This document shows positions 44,976 through 55,644 of a DNA stretch of 64,000 nt, piece after piece. Both the position numbers and the translations under genes were made by a program. The first letter of the stretch is position 1. Each line of letters opens with the position of its first letter. The stretch covers positions 1,054,001 to 1,118,000 of the forward strand of contig NBAY01000007.1 of the NCBI GenBank assembly GCA_002794775.1, written 5' to 3'. This DNA comes from Porodaedalea pini (lineage: Eukaryota; Basidiomycota; Agaricomycetes; Hymenochaetales; Hymenochaetaceae). Below the pieces are notes generated by a model that was given only the letters and a program-made list of their open reading frames with translations, was not told the DNA's origin and did no database searches.

Positions 44976-46732
44976 ATGGCTGCCACTACCTCTGGGGATG
45001 CTTCCGCAGGTCTCGATAGTGCCCTTCAGGAAGCGATGGCGGCGATTGCTATCATAAGGCTGACGAAAATTTGCAACTGTCCGTACTCCTTTCTCGGCTG
45101 CGCGTAAGCCTGTTACTAACAAACCTCTTGCTTACTCAGTATCCTCTACTGTCTTGTATATCTATGATATAGGTAAATTCATACCTATATTACTGACATA
45201 TTTTATTATTCATTTCCTTCCGTTAAATAGCAACGACCTACGACCGCGAAGTCACTTTTATGTGGGTAAGCAGAGACGTTCCTTGCACTTCAGATATCAA
45301 GGCACCATTTTCAATCGAATGTACGCACCCAGAACTCCAAACTTAGCGTTGGAAAGGTTCTTTATTTCATTGTACGTATCGTTTCAGTTTCCGGGACCTG
45401 TTCTTCTCAGACATGTCTTTAGTTGCGGTACTGCACTCTATGTGTCATAGTGTGGGTTTCTCTGCTGCACATGTTTCTATAAATCACTGAATCGGGTTTT
45501 GCAGGGCAACAAATATCAGTATGCGTTTTAGATGATAGTTCTCTAGAAGAGAGCTGACATAAAGCTGTTAACTAGTCATATTCTTACCGCGGGTTTCTAA
45601 TGAGGTACGTACGCGCTTTGTTTTGTTCCGTGATACGTGCTGACATGTACTTCCGCTAGACGTACGCCTAGTTTCCGTCCTCTTAAATATCGCATGTGGT
45701 ACTGACAGCCGCTCTTCTTCAGATGTAAGGCTCGTATCATGTTCGAGCGCAGCTAGGATAAAACTTACAAGAACAGGTACCATCTGGGTTCGATTCTACT
45801 GGATTATGGGCGCTATTGTCTGTACCCTCGTAGAGTGTAGGCCGTCACCAGCCTATTGATCGATGAATTCTTATTAATCCCTATCTCATAGTTGCGCTGC
45901 AAATGCGTATCTATGCGATGTACAACAGGAGCAGGAGAATTTTCTTGTTACTCTCCACGTCCTCTTCTGTGTACTTTCGACATTAACTATAATATGTGTC
46001 TTTGTGATGAAAGACATGACCGGTGAGTCTCAAACATGATTTCACTGCCTGTTGTCAAATTTCTTATCCTTCGCACACACAGTATCATTCGTCGAGTTTG
46101 GCGCAGGCACTGACATGCATATTTGCATTGTTGACACTTTACCTAATTCGTACAAGGCATTTTGGGCGCCGGCGATAGTGAACGAAATGATCTTATTTGG
46201 ACTCGCCCTTTACAAAGGCATACAGTCTTTCAGGGCTTTTGGAAGGGCCTCTCCAAGTCGTCTTCTAAACTTATTGGTGAGAGACTCTATCGTTTATTTC
46301 TTCGCGTAAGTCCATTTGTGTCGCATATTTATATATCTTTCAGAGAGTCTGAATAGAATCGTTCATCCAACAGCGCGTTTGTACTATACATTGGGAGCTG
46401 GATTACGTGGAATACAAAAGGCGTACGGTTTTCCCTCCGATCTCTGCTTTATTACCTTAACATTAATATTGTGGTCTTTTTTTTTCCAGCGAGCTTATCT
46501 TTCCATCCCATCGGGCTTCGATCTGACGATGCAGGGAATCCTGGGTTCAAGACTGCTGATCCATTTGGTCGAATATTATTCGGAGCGAGAGCTCACTGTA
46601 CAGTGGGCTGAAGATTCACACCCGTCCAATACTTCTTCCAGTCTTCGGCATGTGAAGGTCGAAAACAGGATATATGAGCGGCAGCAGGATATCGAACTCC
46701 ACACCTACGAATCATCCCATGCTGACCGGTGA
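44976..46732 (+). CDS. DUF6533-type multi-pass membrane protein, one-base frameshift
   Basis: Basidiomycete-expanded membrane family of unknown function. Many small exons: MAATTSGDASAGLDSALQEA, then SSTVLYIYDIATTYDREVTF (typical DUF6533 start), KLSVGKVLYFI, TIWVRFYWIMGAIVCTLVE and LQMRIYAMYNRSRRIF. Next are LHVLFCVLSTLTIICVFVM, FVEFGAGTDMHICIVDTLP, YKAFWAPAIVNEMILFGLAL, SRLLNLLVRDSIVYFF and RAYLSIPSGFDLTMQGILG, before a polar tail ending YESSHADR. Between RRIF and LVTLHV the frame shifts by one: a T appears to be missing in aattttctt near 45942. All other exons follow canonical short introns. It is therefore either a recent pseudogene or affected by a homopolymer error. Seven hydrophobic segments are expected for the family. 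Confidence 0.65.
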
Positions 46733-47075
46733 GTGTGCTTTATCTCTGTGCTATTCCAAATTTGACAATACAATCAGCATATCCCTTTGAGTTGCTTTCG
46801 CACCGAGGCACGCTGATGAAAACAGAATATATGGATAATGTAGCTGATCACGTTTCGATCTAGGGGACAAGTTGTAGAAATCTCATACGAGGTTGCCATC
46901 CCTCCAAAAGTCCTAAGACAGTCCATGTACGTTCACATCAGGAACTCCTATTTATGATGATAGCAGCAGCTGCGAGTAGTCGTACATGGAAGCATATGTT
47001 TATATCTTAGAACTTACAGTGACCCTGGAACCCATCGCCTTATGTACCTTCAAATCCAATCAAAGACTGCCTCGA

Positions 47076-48115
47076 TTATGAAGAATGTCCGCAAACAGAG
47101 ACGACGACTTGTCTCAAGGCTTCAGTAACGTACGCTGTGCTCAGAGGCTCGTCGACTGGCGGACAATGTACGAAGAGCACCTTAGTAGCCTTTCCGGACG
47201 ACAACGAACCTGCTTCGCGAGTACGCTGGGCTTCGGCTAGTGAGCAGTAGTAAATGAAATCGCAGAGATAACGACCCGCATCTGTGCTCGCTTCCAATTG
47301 CTGCAAGTTGAGGGCGAGTGATTTAATTTAAAGCAGTAGAATGAGAATGAGGAACTCACATCTACGCCCAAGTTCTGCAATTCTTGCACGAGCCCGTCGA
47401 CATCAGTACCTGTTTTCAACTCCTCCGCGAACGACTCGTACCCTTCGCCAAATCCTCTCAACGCCGTATTTTTGATCCCAATCGCAGCTCGGGCTCGCTC
47501 GGATAGCTCCGCAGCATCTATACCAAACTTCTCCTTATTCCCTTCCTCTCTTTTCCCATCCTTCCTCTTCATCTCAGGTGCGTACTTGTTATCGACATCT
47601 GGCATGTCATACCCAGACTTATGACCAAGCTTTTCTACACGCAGATTCCCCGTCCTACCCGCACCGACATGTAACACGAAGTCGTAACCATCCGCAGGTG
47701 GCTCCGGGCCCATCGGGAATGGAGATAAACTCTGGTCGCCATTGGCAGGTGGAGGCAGAGTGGGAGGACGTGCGTGTACTTTCGGGACTGTCGAGAGGAC
47801 GGCGGAGTACGTTACGGGAACCATGAGCGTAGTGATATGGATCGGTCGAGATCCTTTAGCATCGGAGATAACTTCTTGGTCTTCAATAGTAACGGGCTCT
47901 GCAGGGCTCGAGGTTTCCAGGAGAACATTGTGTAGCTCGCGTACCGCTAGCCATGATGGATTTTCCTTGTAATTGGCGAATGGCTGGGACGGGCGCGATT
48001 ATCAGTACGCCTTTATCAATGAATGCTGATTGGCACGCACCCCGAAGCCAGTTATCAGAACGCGAATCGCGTCCTCATGAACACCATTGGATACAACGAG
48101 TGGTACATGGGGCAT
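47076..48115 (-). CDS. Pyroglutamyl-peptidase I (C15 family), intact copy
   Basis: Cytosolic cysteine peptidase that removes N-terminal pyroglutamate. Three exons in one frame: 48115-48041 (MPHVPLVV ... RVLITGFG), 47983-47360 and 47300-47076, 307 residues in all. Family signatures: RVLITGFG then PFANYKENPSWLAVREL; the DGYDFVLHVGAGRTGNLRVE region; the nucleophile cysteine in AGRYLCDFIYYCSLAEAQR; and the histidine in VLFVHCPPVDEPL. An internal charged insertion (KYAPEMKRKDGKREEGNKEK) makes it longer than bacterial enzymes, as in other fungal homologs. The counterpart at 6242-7282 is frameshifted. Both flanks are duplicated, with R copy 4 upstream. Confidence 0.85.
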
Positions 48116-48469
48116 GGTAGATCTAAGTTCACTGCCAGTGCCAACAGGTTATGGAATGAGGGTCTCAGGGGCCGGCCCGTGCTGATCATCTCTAAAGCCT
48201 CGGCCAGGATCAAGTATATATTTACAATAATAATGATAATTCCGAAGAAATCTGTAGGAGCGGCAAGAGTTATATAGTGCGAGGTATGAAAAAACATGGC
48301 AGTTTTCTTCCATCTTTAGGGATCATACCAACAAAAGCTTTCATAGATTACAAATTGCATTTCATGCCAAAATCTGAAACTCCTGAAAGAACAGAAAATA
48401 ACAATGTTTTTCATTGAACAGTTTCTACGCACAACACCGAATAGCAGACAAGTACAATGAGGAGAAGAA

Positions 48470-48810
48470 TCCATCAGACAAACGCTGCTCTCGCTGGCAA
48501 GCCCGCCGCGCACCTCCGAAGAAGCAATCGCAGCAAGACAAGCCAAACGTCCTCGAGCCCGCTGCCAGAAGGCAAGCAGGCATTGTTCTCGGTATGACGA
48601 GGCAGCGCGGGTGTCATCGACTGGATTTGAAGAATGTGGCATGAGTAAACATGCGAGACTCGAGTTAGTTTCTATAAAATAGATCCTAGCTGAGTATGTT
48701 CTAAGCGAAACAGAAACGAAGGCGAGCAAGAATTTATAGGACCTCGTTGGTGGTCCGTGCATGCGAATGAGATGCCAGAAGGGGAGTGGCTTTTTTCTGG
48801 CGTCATTGGC
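48470..48810 (-). repeat. Repeat R, copy 4
   Basis: Minus-strand copy with the MPHSSNPVDDTRAASSYREQ frame open. Here the frame runs beyond the repeat into the peptidase upstream region (FRFWHEMQFVIYESF) and stops at 48316, giving up to 148 codons if begun at the upstream MHGPPTRSYK. A TATA-like cctataaa lies near 48735. It is nearly identical to copies 1 and 2 across the whole length. Confidence 0.7.
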
Positions 48811-49264
48811 TGGTTGTTCTGATCAAACGATCCCATACTCCTACGTCCTTCGTGAAGCTCATTGGCATGCATATGTCTGTCATTTGCGTCTTTCAGGTAT
48901 AGAAATCTTACATACCATTGGACATTCCGTTGACGAAGCTGAGCCCAATGGACATGTATCAACAGGCCTTCATCTCTCACTTTCGTCATCTTGGTTAACA
49001 GTTGTGCCTTCGCAGCGAGCCCTTTGTTCACGTTCAGGAAATTAAAAGGAATCGTGCATGAAAAGTGATTGTCTCGGATTGTCTGTGGCTCATATTTTGG
49101 AAAAATATAAAAGCTGGGAAAAAATTATGCTGGCCAACTCGATCCATCTATGCTTCTCTTCAAAAGCTCTCGCGTGGCTACGAGATGATGGCTCCCTTCT
49201 GTTCGAAGCGCACCGAACATATCCAGCCTTCATCGTCGAAGTCGTTACTCCCGTAGCGCTTCAT
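48811..49264. other. Gene-free spacer, counterpart of 9740-10185
   Basis: Same arrangement as on the left: spacer between MIF4G-like fragment and R. No gene seen. Contains catgcatatgtctgtcatttg and the palindromic stretch accattggacattccg. Confidence 0.55.
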
Positions 49265-49795
49265 CCTCCATTCTCGTCCACTCGTTGACAAGGGCCCCAG
49301 TCTCCTATACAAATTGAGGACGGTTCAAGGTCAACTAAACCTGAACTCCCGGTATGGTCGATAATTCTGCCCATCTTGGTGTAGCATTGAGAAGCCGTTT
49401 TCAGGTCTGACAGTCGATGCCTCCTCAATTTGAAGGCAACACTGGTACTACGAGCCACACCTTCCGCACGGCAAAGTTGAGAGCCGGTGGAGGTGAAGAG
49501 AGCCTTGATGGCTTGTATCCGCATAAGCAATTCCTCGCAATCGACAGTTCATGCAGGGACGAAATAGCACCTAATCTGAACAAATGCCGGACGAGAGAAA
49601 TTGTCTGGAGGACTCTCTCTCCTGATTGAATTGTGAGTAATTGTTGGTATCACTGGGTGTGCCGATGTGCAACCTCAGCGTCTGTGCCCATTTAAACTTT
49701 CTCTCATACAGGCTCAGCGTCAACTCTAGTTGGCTATCTACCGGGGCCCCTTCGCATTTTCGCGGCTCAAATGGACTTCGGGTCACCTTTGCCAT
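49265..49795 (-). pseudogene. MIF4G-like fragment, copy G
   Basis: Counterpart of fragment C. Minus-strand pieces are PVDSQLELTLSLYERKFKWA (end of exon 1), a decayed exon 2 start, then LLMRIQAIKALFTSTGSQLC and RAEGVARSTSVAFKLRRHRL in another frame, and a decayed tail (GRIIDHTGSSGLVDLE). The N-terminal exon and an open frame are missing. It preserves the MRIQ helix that C has lost, so C and G decayed separately from a common, already partial ancestor. Confidence 0.55.
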
Positions 49796-50036
49796 CGTAA
49801 GGTTTTGTTATCCATTGATCGTCTCATCATTTGGGAATCACGACGATCCCATCGGTTTTGTTCGGAAAAACAATAAGGAGTAGGTGGTGGCTCGCTCTCT
49901 CAAAAGGAAAGAAAAAATGGGGAGAGCCGATCTTTTGTCAATTCCTCTCGTCATATCCATTCTTTAGAGACATTTGTGCTATGACGAGTGACAGCTCTTG
50001 CATGAGTAGCACCACACCGACCTACTAATTCTTCAC

Positions 50037-50955
50037 CTATCCCCACAGTGCTTTATACTCCTCCACCTTTTTCCACTCGTCGACCAAGGACTTAATTTCC
50101 TGTACGAAATCGCATATGATCTCAGGTCAGTTAAACTCTAATGGTGTTTGACGGATATGCTCACTGTAGAGTATCGTTTAAGGAGTTTATTTCTAGGTCT
50201 GGCATTCGATGCCTCCCCGAACTTAACGGCGACATGGGTGCTTCGAGCGACATCTTCTGCACGACAAAGGCGGGAACCGGCGGAGGCGAAGAGAACAACG
50301 ACACCCTGTATGCGCATGGGAAAGTCGATGGTGAAGACGAGTGTCTCCGCAATGGATAGGAGATACATGGATGAAATAGCGCCCAGATTGAACAAGCTCC
50401 CGAAAAGAGATGTCGTCTGGATGTATTTGCTCTCCTTTTCGGTTGTGAGTTTTACGAGTAGTATAAAGTGTTTCGACGACTCACACTCCGCGTCTTCCGA
50501 TATTCGCGCAGACAAACATGGGAAAGGTATGCTTCCACTTTCATTGACAGTTCGTTGTCGTCGGTCTCCTCGGCCATGCGAGTCGCCATCCATGTGGCCA
50601 CGCTAGGGACGTCTGCCAGGCAAGAGGCTCTCGCCAAAGCCTCGTTTACAAATGATATGATACTGTCGGCTTTGTCGTATGCTAACGACGGTGAAGTAGA
50701 CGTGTTATATCTGTCAATTTTGTGAATGTTGGCTCTTGGAGAGAAAGCACGCTTGCTGATATTGACGTACTCGTTATCATCTTTAATGGCGGAAAGCGTT
50801 ACTGAGACGGGGACGCTGGCGTCGACGTCGTAGGTATCGATAGCCGCGTCTTTAATACTCTCGCGGCTGCTAGGCATACGTCGAAAGACAACAGGTGGCT
50901 GCCTATTGCATGGGCCAGTAAGACTAGAAGCTGGGGCACTAGTCGAGGAGTCCAT
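50037..50955 (-). CDS. MIF4G-like protein, copy F (intact)
   Basis: Complete three-exon gene parallel to copy B. The ATG at 50955 gives MDSSTSAPASSLTGPCNRQP, PPVVFRRMPSSRES, DDNEYVNISKRAFSPRANIH, then SIISFVNEALARASCLADVP and CLREYRKTRS. Exon 2 gives ESKYIQTTSLFGSLFNLGAI, FTIDFPMRIQGVVVLFASAG and LCRAEDVARSTHVAVKFGEA. Exon 3 gives EIKSLVDEWKKVEEYKALWG with the stop codon at 50037-50039. Splice sites match those of B. Differences from B are concentrated in the disordered N-terminal half (DAAIDTYDVDASVPVSV), while exon 2 is nearly unchanged, a pattern expected if the helical part is under constraint. Function as for copy B: MIF4G-like by inference only. Confidence 0.7.
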
Positions 50956-51486
50956 GATGGTTGGATTGGGAGTTGGATGGGACTCTTATTCACGCAGTCG
51001 TTTGATTTATGGCGCACTGGTGGTGGCTCCGGAGTTTGCCGTGGCCACAATTCTCGTATACACACAAGGTACCTTGCCCCTTTCTCAATGATATTGAAAC
51101 GCTTGGTTAGCAATTGGTGCTAGGTTTTCCTCTATTTGTGTGAATCCGATTGTACCTCAAAGTAAAACGTCAATGGCATTCTTGCTTCGACATCAATTAG
51201 TAGTATGACTATAGTATGTCACGCGACGTGTTGAGTGTTATATGAGACTATGTGTATGAAGATTAGACTAATAGGAGACATTTTGCCGCTGAAAAGGCAT
51301 GAATATGCATGTTCTGATCAATAGAGTGAATCCCGGAGCGTAATTAAGAAAGCTTGTATACCATCTAAGCGTCACGTACAGTCCAATTTACTATATGCGT
51401 GAGATGATGTCAACTAGAGCGGACGTTAGGGTTTTCTCATAAACTTGAGTGCTTAAGAAAGTAATTAACCTTACTGCTGTGGACTG
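50956..51486. other. Intergenic, duplicated upstream region of F
   Basis: No gene. Similar to 7500-8048 on the left (shared caccaattgctaaccaagcg near the gene and gtgacgcttagat farther off). Presumably promoter of F plus 3' flank of H. Confidence 0.5.
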
Positions 51487-52332
51487 TCAGAGGCCATTGC
51501 TTTCTCGAAGATATTGCAGATTTCGTATTCGCATCTCTCGAAGGATTCGATCCACTTGCGAAACGCGATCCTTGTCAGTCAGTATCCCGCTCGTTGGATC
51601 AACTAGGAGTGTGAAAACGCCTTCGATCCGGTACGGCTGATCAACTTCGCGAAGAAGGGCCTCCGCGAGAGCGAAAGCAGGCTCCGCTGGAATGACTTTG
51701 TGTTTTACGAGATGTCCGAGAAGAGCCATTGTAGGCTGGAGGCGCGATGAAGATTCGGTGTTGCAGTAGCAGATGACCTGTCACGAGATGAGACTCGATG
51801 AAATGAGAAAATCAAGCGGAATGCTCACTTCTCTGAATAGGCGCCGGCAGTTATTCAACATTGTATTTTCGACAAAGGCGAACAAATCTCTATTACAAGA
51901 TTCGCTCTCGAGGATGTCAGTGATATGGTTTGCAACACAAGGCACGTCCTCAATTCGCCTGACTCCCTGTATAATTCCCTCCAAGAAACGCTTCATCCTC
52001 TCTTCCTCTTGATTTCTAATACCGCCACGATTAGTAGTACTGGACTCCCTCCTATTTGCTAAGAGAGCAGAGCATGATTTGATTTTGTTGGTTCTCTTGA
52101 GCACGTTAACCGGACTTGCTTTGTGATTCGAGGAAAAAAATACACGAGGTAATCGGGTCTGGCTCCAGGCCGCGCCGCCGTGCAAGCCGTCGCAATTTGC
52201 TCGCTTCGTCAAAGGCGGAGGCTTTGACCAAGCAGAATGCGCGATATGAAGCATTGGGAAATGGGTGGTCGGCGTTGGGGTATAGGTCGAGATCTTGTTA
52301 GGGCTGTGGATTATGCAGGTTCTTGAAGGCAT
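51487..52332 (-). CDS. MIF4G-like protein, divergent member H
   Basis: Two-exon gene that I place in the same family on positional and pattern grounds. The ATG at 52332 begins MPSRTCIIHSPNKISTYTPT, a polar N-terminus with LPRVFFSSNHKASP (compare PPVVFRRMPS). A charged stretch follows, then FLEGIIQGVRRIEDVPCVAN and NNCRRLFRE, aligning with the SFVNEALARASRLADVPSVA block of copy B. An intron at about 51827-51780 (gtgagc to gacag) leads to QPTMALLGHLVKHKVIPAEP, AFALAEALLREVDQPYRIEG, VFTLLVDPTSG and a C-terminus RNLQYLRESNGL. The HLVKHKVIPAE, AEALL and YRIEGVFTLL spacing mirrors HLFKLGAITSL, AETLV and MRIQGIMALF. It lacks the third exon of B and F. Its last codons and 3' flank recur at about 7463-7540, at the left-hand junction. 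Confidence 0.55.
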
Positions 52333-52739
52333 GGTGCGTCAAAAATACGTGAAAAGGAGGTCGAAATGATATTGTAAAGTTTTTGTCTTATATCTCGCGT
52401 GTGGCTCGAGACGCAGAGCCACAAACTTGACAGTACATCGGCCACTACAAACTTGTAGCCAGTCAAGTGCGCCACTTCGAGAGATCTTTCTGGAGGCTCA
52501 AGAGAAATACAAGACGAAGATTCCAGGTCTTTGAGGTCCACGTTTCTGAGTAATGCATCGAGGTAGCGATCCAGAGCAAGCTCGACGTCATTGCAAATCG
52601 AAGCGCACAACCACGAACAAGCCGCGTTTCCGAGTCGTGCTTCATTTGTTGAGTATACATAAGCAACCTCTGCGCAGAAGTCTCTAGAATCTCAGCCAAT
52701 CTGCACCAAAACCTGATCTTTGCTGCATAGCCGCGACAC
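52333..52739. other. No gene assigned; coding-like minus frame
   Basis: A minus-strand frame here (52610-52311, MCASICNDVELALDRYLDAL, then RSLEVAHLTGYKFVVADVLS) overlaps the start of H by a few bases. Another (52750-52463) is rich in Leu/Arg. They may be exons of an upstream gene or a longer 5' part of H, but I could not join them. Confidence 0.3.
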
Positions 52740-53156
52740 ATGTCATTCACGCCGCCTCATGCATCCGTCCAAACGGGGAAGAGCAGTCCTCATGCTTCCG
52801 AGGCTTCCTCGAGTGCTCCACCAGAGCAGAAGGTTTCGGTCGTGAGGAGGGCCAAGGCTAAACATAATGTCTGGTACCTCCTCAGCATGGGACGCCCTCC
52901 ACATACATTCCCCGGTTATGCCCTCGACGGCACGATATCGCTACTTCGTGACAGACGCGCGGCGACAAATGATAAGGGCAAGACATCATCCACCGTATTG
53001 TCCGACTTTGACGGAGTCGCGCACGCTTCATTCAACTATATGCAAAAGTACAGTGGATTCGATGCGCATGGAAACAAAGTAGAAAACGACACGGGACGAT
53101 GCGAGCCGGCCACTGTTAATAGCGAAGGAGAACTGGTGTCGAGGCAAGGAAAGTAA
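52740..53156 (+). CDS. Hypothetical protein, 138 residues
   Basis: The ATG at 52740 begins MSFTPPHASVQTGKSSPHAS. A basic segment (KVSVVRRAKAKHNVWYLLSM) is followed by GRPPHTFPGYALDGTISLLR and SFNYMQKYSGFDAHGNKVE, ending VSRQGK with TAA. Intronless, no signal peptide or membrane helix. I do not recognise it. A gt right before the stop (ggaaagtaagtg) could be a splice donor, so the gene may continue downstream. Confidence 0.4.
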   Translation: MSFTPPHASVQTGKSSPHASEASSSAPPEQKVSVVRRAKAKHNVWYLLSMGRPPHTFPGYALDGTISLLRDRRAATNDKGKTSSTVLSDFDGVAHASFNYMQKYSGFDAHGNKVENDTGRCEPATVNSEGELVSRQGK

Positions 53157-53416
53157 GTGATGCAGGAGAACGTGAGTGCTCGAGTACTCGCTTTCAAATC
53201 ATGTGCCCTGACATATCCGTTCACGCAGGTTATGAGAGAAGATGAAGACGAATCAATTTGATGTTGCTAGCTATGATCCATTCAGGCTGTGGTCATTTTC
53301 GGTAGTTTAGTGCTACATCCTGGTGATAGACTATCGTTAGTGAATGTTCAGGGAGAGAAGATGATGAAATAAAATAATCACTTATCAGGATCACTCACAA
53401 AGTTCGAATTCATTAG

Positions 53417-54901
53417 ATGAGTCAGGCGGTCACCCAGCAGCGTGGAAGTCACTTTGTACTCTTACCGCCATCATCTAGACCGTGGGAAAGACTCTACCAT
53501 TGTAACTTCTTGTCTCTAACGATGGCCCCGCCCCCCAATGCGAAGCCATCGAGCCTTCATAGAATCAAATCGCTCAGGTCCTTAGGCAACATCAAGGACC
53601 CGACCAAATGCGACAAGTGTAAATACGAACTCCCTCATCACAGTCGCTCGTGTGTCTCTGGCGCGGCGAAACTCTGCGAAAAATGCGGACGCGACTCGAC
53701 ATACAACCATAATTCAACCGTATGCGACTATGCAGCGAGTAACATCGCTAAGTGGTCACCCGACACTGCGGCGGACAATCACGCCGCCACCCTCCGTAAA
53801 CAGGGAGACCTCCCTCCCACTCTGGATATCCCATCCCAGACCTCTCTCAAACAATCCCCGTCCGAGGATGAACACCAAGGACGCGACGCCCCTAGCAACC
53901 CCGCCACGATTGGCCAGATCCCCGATGATAAAGATGCCATGGACGCCGACAACGACCTGTACGTGGACACACAACCCCCCCAGCTTGACAATCACCCCAT
54001 CGATATCGACGATGAGGATCCGGCTATCTCCAAAGAAGTCAATAGGAAATCTCGTCAACTTGCAGAAGAGTCGGTCCGCGACCTCCGCACCTTTATCGCC
54101 CAAGATTCCTGGAAGTCCGAGATGCCATTCTACAATGATCCCGAGCATATGGGCCGTTATATGGCCAGCATTGCTTCCTCTCTTTGTTTCTGGATCAATC
54201 GTTCTAACATGTTCGATGAGGAAACCCAATGCAAGAATTATGCTAACACCTCCATGAACTCATTTCAGACTGCCTTTAAGATTCATGCTCCTTACTGCAA
54301 ACACGTCTTCAATAATATTTATCACAGTCCTCAGGACATACGCGACGAACACATTTCCGACGAACTTACCAACATGTCCTGTTCCATTTCTTCTCTCGTA
54401 TCTATGGTATCATCCCTGACTGAGAAAACTAACAAACTCGAAAAACAGGCACAAAACACCTCCAAACCAAAAGTATCTTTTTTGTCTAATGCTCCCACAG
54501 ATAAGAAATATTTACCGGAACCGCTTGGCGCCAGTTTCATCCATGACCCTCATTTCCCCCCTCCTCTGCTGGTAGTTAAACAATGCATACCCACCCCTAA
54601 AGGTGGACGTACCAATTACGCCAAAGCCATGGCCAAGACTTGTATCCCGACGTCTGGTTATAGAATGGATACACAAGGAACAATCCACGCACCAGATGGC
54701 TACATGCTGTTAGGGTTGGGCGAATATTCCAATTCTTTAACCACGAAGGTGTTGCCTTCCGGACTGTGTGGTCCTCTGAGTGGTGTATTACCGAGACGAC
54801 TTTACTTATCTTCGACCGATCCCGTAACCAGCTTCTCCTTCGCTGCCCTTATCAGGTGGAACCTGAGGTTGGTATTGAAAGCACTTAGTTACAGCAGATA
54901 G
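53417..54901 (+). CDS. Intronless 494-codon ORF with paired Cys/His clusters, ORF1/gag-like
   Basis: Long single-exon frame in a region where host genes are split every 100-300 bases. The ATG at 53417 or the internal ATG at 53522 (MAPPPNAKPSS) starts it. Residues ~57-106 contain two Cys/His clusters, CDKCKYELPHHSRSC and CEKCGRDSTYNHNSTVC, that look like metal-binding knuckles. An acidic linker (DDKDAMDADNDLYVDTQPPQ) follows, then a helical part (EEETQCKNYANTSMN-like region, SSLVSMVSSLTEKTNKLEKQ) and a C-terminal part with PKGGRTNYAKAMAKTC. No signal peptide. The nucleic-acid-binding look and lack of introns suggest ORF1 of a retroelement or a domesticated gag, but no reverse transcriptase lies next to it on this strand. 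The Ty3/gypsy element begins about 40 bases after its stop. Confidence 0.4.
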   Translation: MSQAVTQQRGSHFVLLPPSSRPWERLYHCNFLSLTMAPPPNAKPSSLHRIKSLRSLGNIKDPTKCDKCKYELPHHSRSCVSGAAKLCEKCGRDSTYNHNSTVCDYAASNIAKWSPDTAADNHAATLRKQGDLPPTLDIPSQTSLKQSPSEDEHQGRDAPSNPATIGQIPDDKDAMDADNDLYVDTQPPQLDNHPIDIDDEDPAISKEVNRKSRQLAEESVRDLRTFIAQDSWKSEMPFYNDPEHMGRYMASIASSLCFWINRSNMFDEETQCKNYANTSMNSFQTAFKIHAPYCKHVFNNIYHSPQDIRDEHISDELTNMSCSISSLVSMVSSLTEKTNKLEKQAQNTSKPKVSFLSNAPTDKKYLPEPLGASFIHDPHFPPPLLVVKQCIPTPKGGRTNYAKAMAKTCIPTSGYRMDTQGTIHAPDGYMLLGLGEYSNSLTTKVLPSGLCGPLSGVLPRRLYLSSTDPVTSFSFAALIRWNLRLVLKALSYSR

Positions 54902-54942
54902 GGGAGGTAATGCCCTAGAGGGTCGAGAGATGTTCGGTTATG

Positions 54943-55511
54943 CTGCGATGTTGTCTAGGAGGCAAACTGCAAGGCTTGGCGTAGCCGAGATGCACTCAAC
55001 CAGGCTTGGTTCTGTGGACAATGAGAGGAACCTTCTAAGCGTGGCGTAGCCGAGGGTCTACTCAATCAAAGTCAATCCTTATTCGACTTGGGACAAATCC
55101 TCAACCCAGTATGGGGCGGACTCGTTATTCAACCAAGGAGGATATTACACAGTGGTAGTTATAGATGTAGAGGTAGGGGTAAGAAGTAGCAGTGTTCTGT
55201 AACCTTCTGAAAGAAATGTAAAAGCGATAGAGAATGGGGATCTGGGGTGCTAGTTACTCGGCCTTATATAGCCTACTGAATTTCTAATTTCTTTACGTTC
55301 TGTCCAATCAGATGCCCTTCCGTCTCCTTCCTATGTTTCAGGTGGCCGCAGCACTTGGCTGCTGCGGTGGGGATGTATGCACATGTACTCCGTCCAATGG
55401 TTTGCTTCCCTTCTGCACCTTGAACTGCGGGTGTGAGTCACGTGATGTCTGCACATGCGCGCTGAAGTGCGAGCAGACTAATTTGGTAGTCGGGCTCCCA
55501 CGTTCTCCACA
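54943..55511 (-). repeat. Probable 3' LTR of the Ty3/gypsy element
   Basis: On the minus strand a ~569-base segment would start TGTGGAGAACGTGGGAGCCC and end ATAACCGAACA, giving TGT...ACA ends. A TATA box (ggctatataagg, at about 55260-55272) lies where the U3/R boundary is expected. The partner 5' LTR is outside the window, so the ends cannot be confirmed by comparison, and no clear polypurine tract abuts the proposed inner edge. Within it the ~25-base motif gcgtagccgag with following actcaa occurs twice (about 54978 and 55044). Confidence 0.4.
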
Positions 55512-55644
55512 TGCTTCGGTTTAATTAACTTCCTGCTTCTCCCGGGTGCTTCTATATCGGGGCTTTACTTCCCTGCTTCTCGAAGCGTCTTCCTCGGTTG
55601 TGGCACTGCATAGCCTATCGGGTTGCATTGCTGCGCTCGGGTGT

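Noticed and set aside
45780..45800. tRNA B-box-like ggttcgattc
   Set aside because: Lies inside a coding exon of the DUF6533 gene (IWVRFYW) and no cloverleaf can be built around it. No tRNA or rRNA gene was found in the window.
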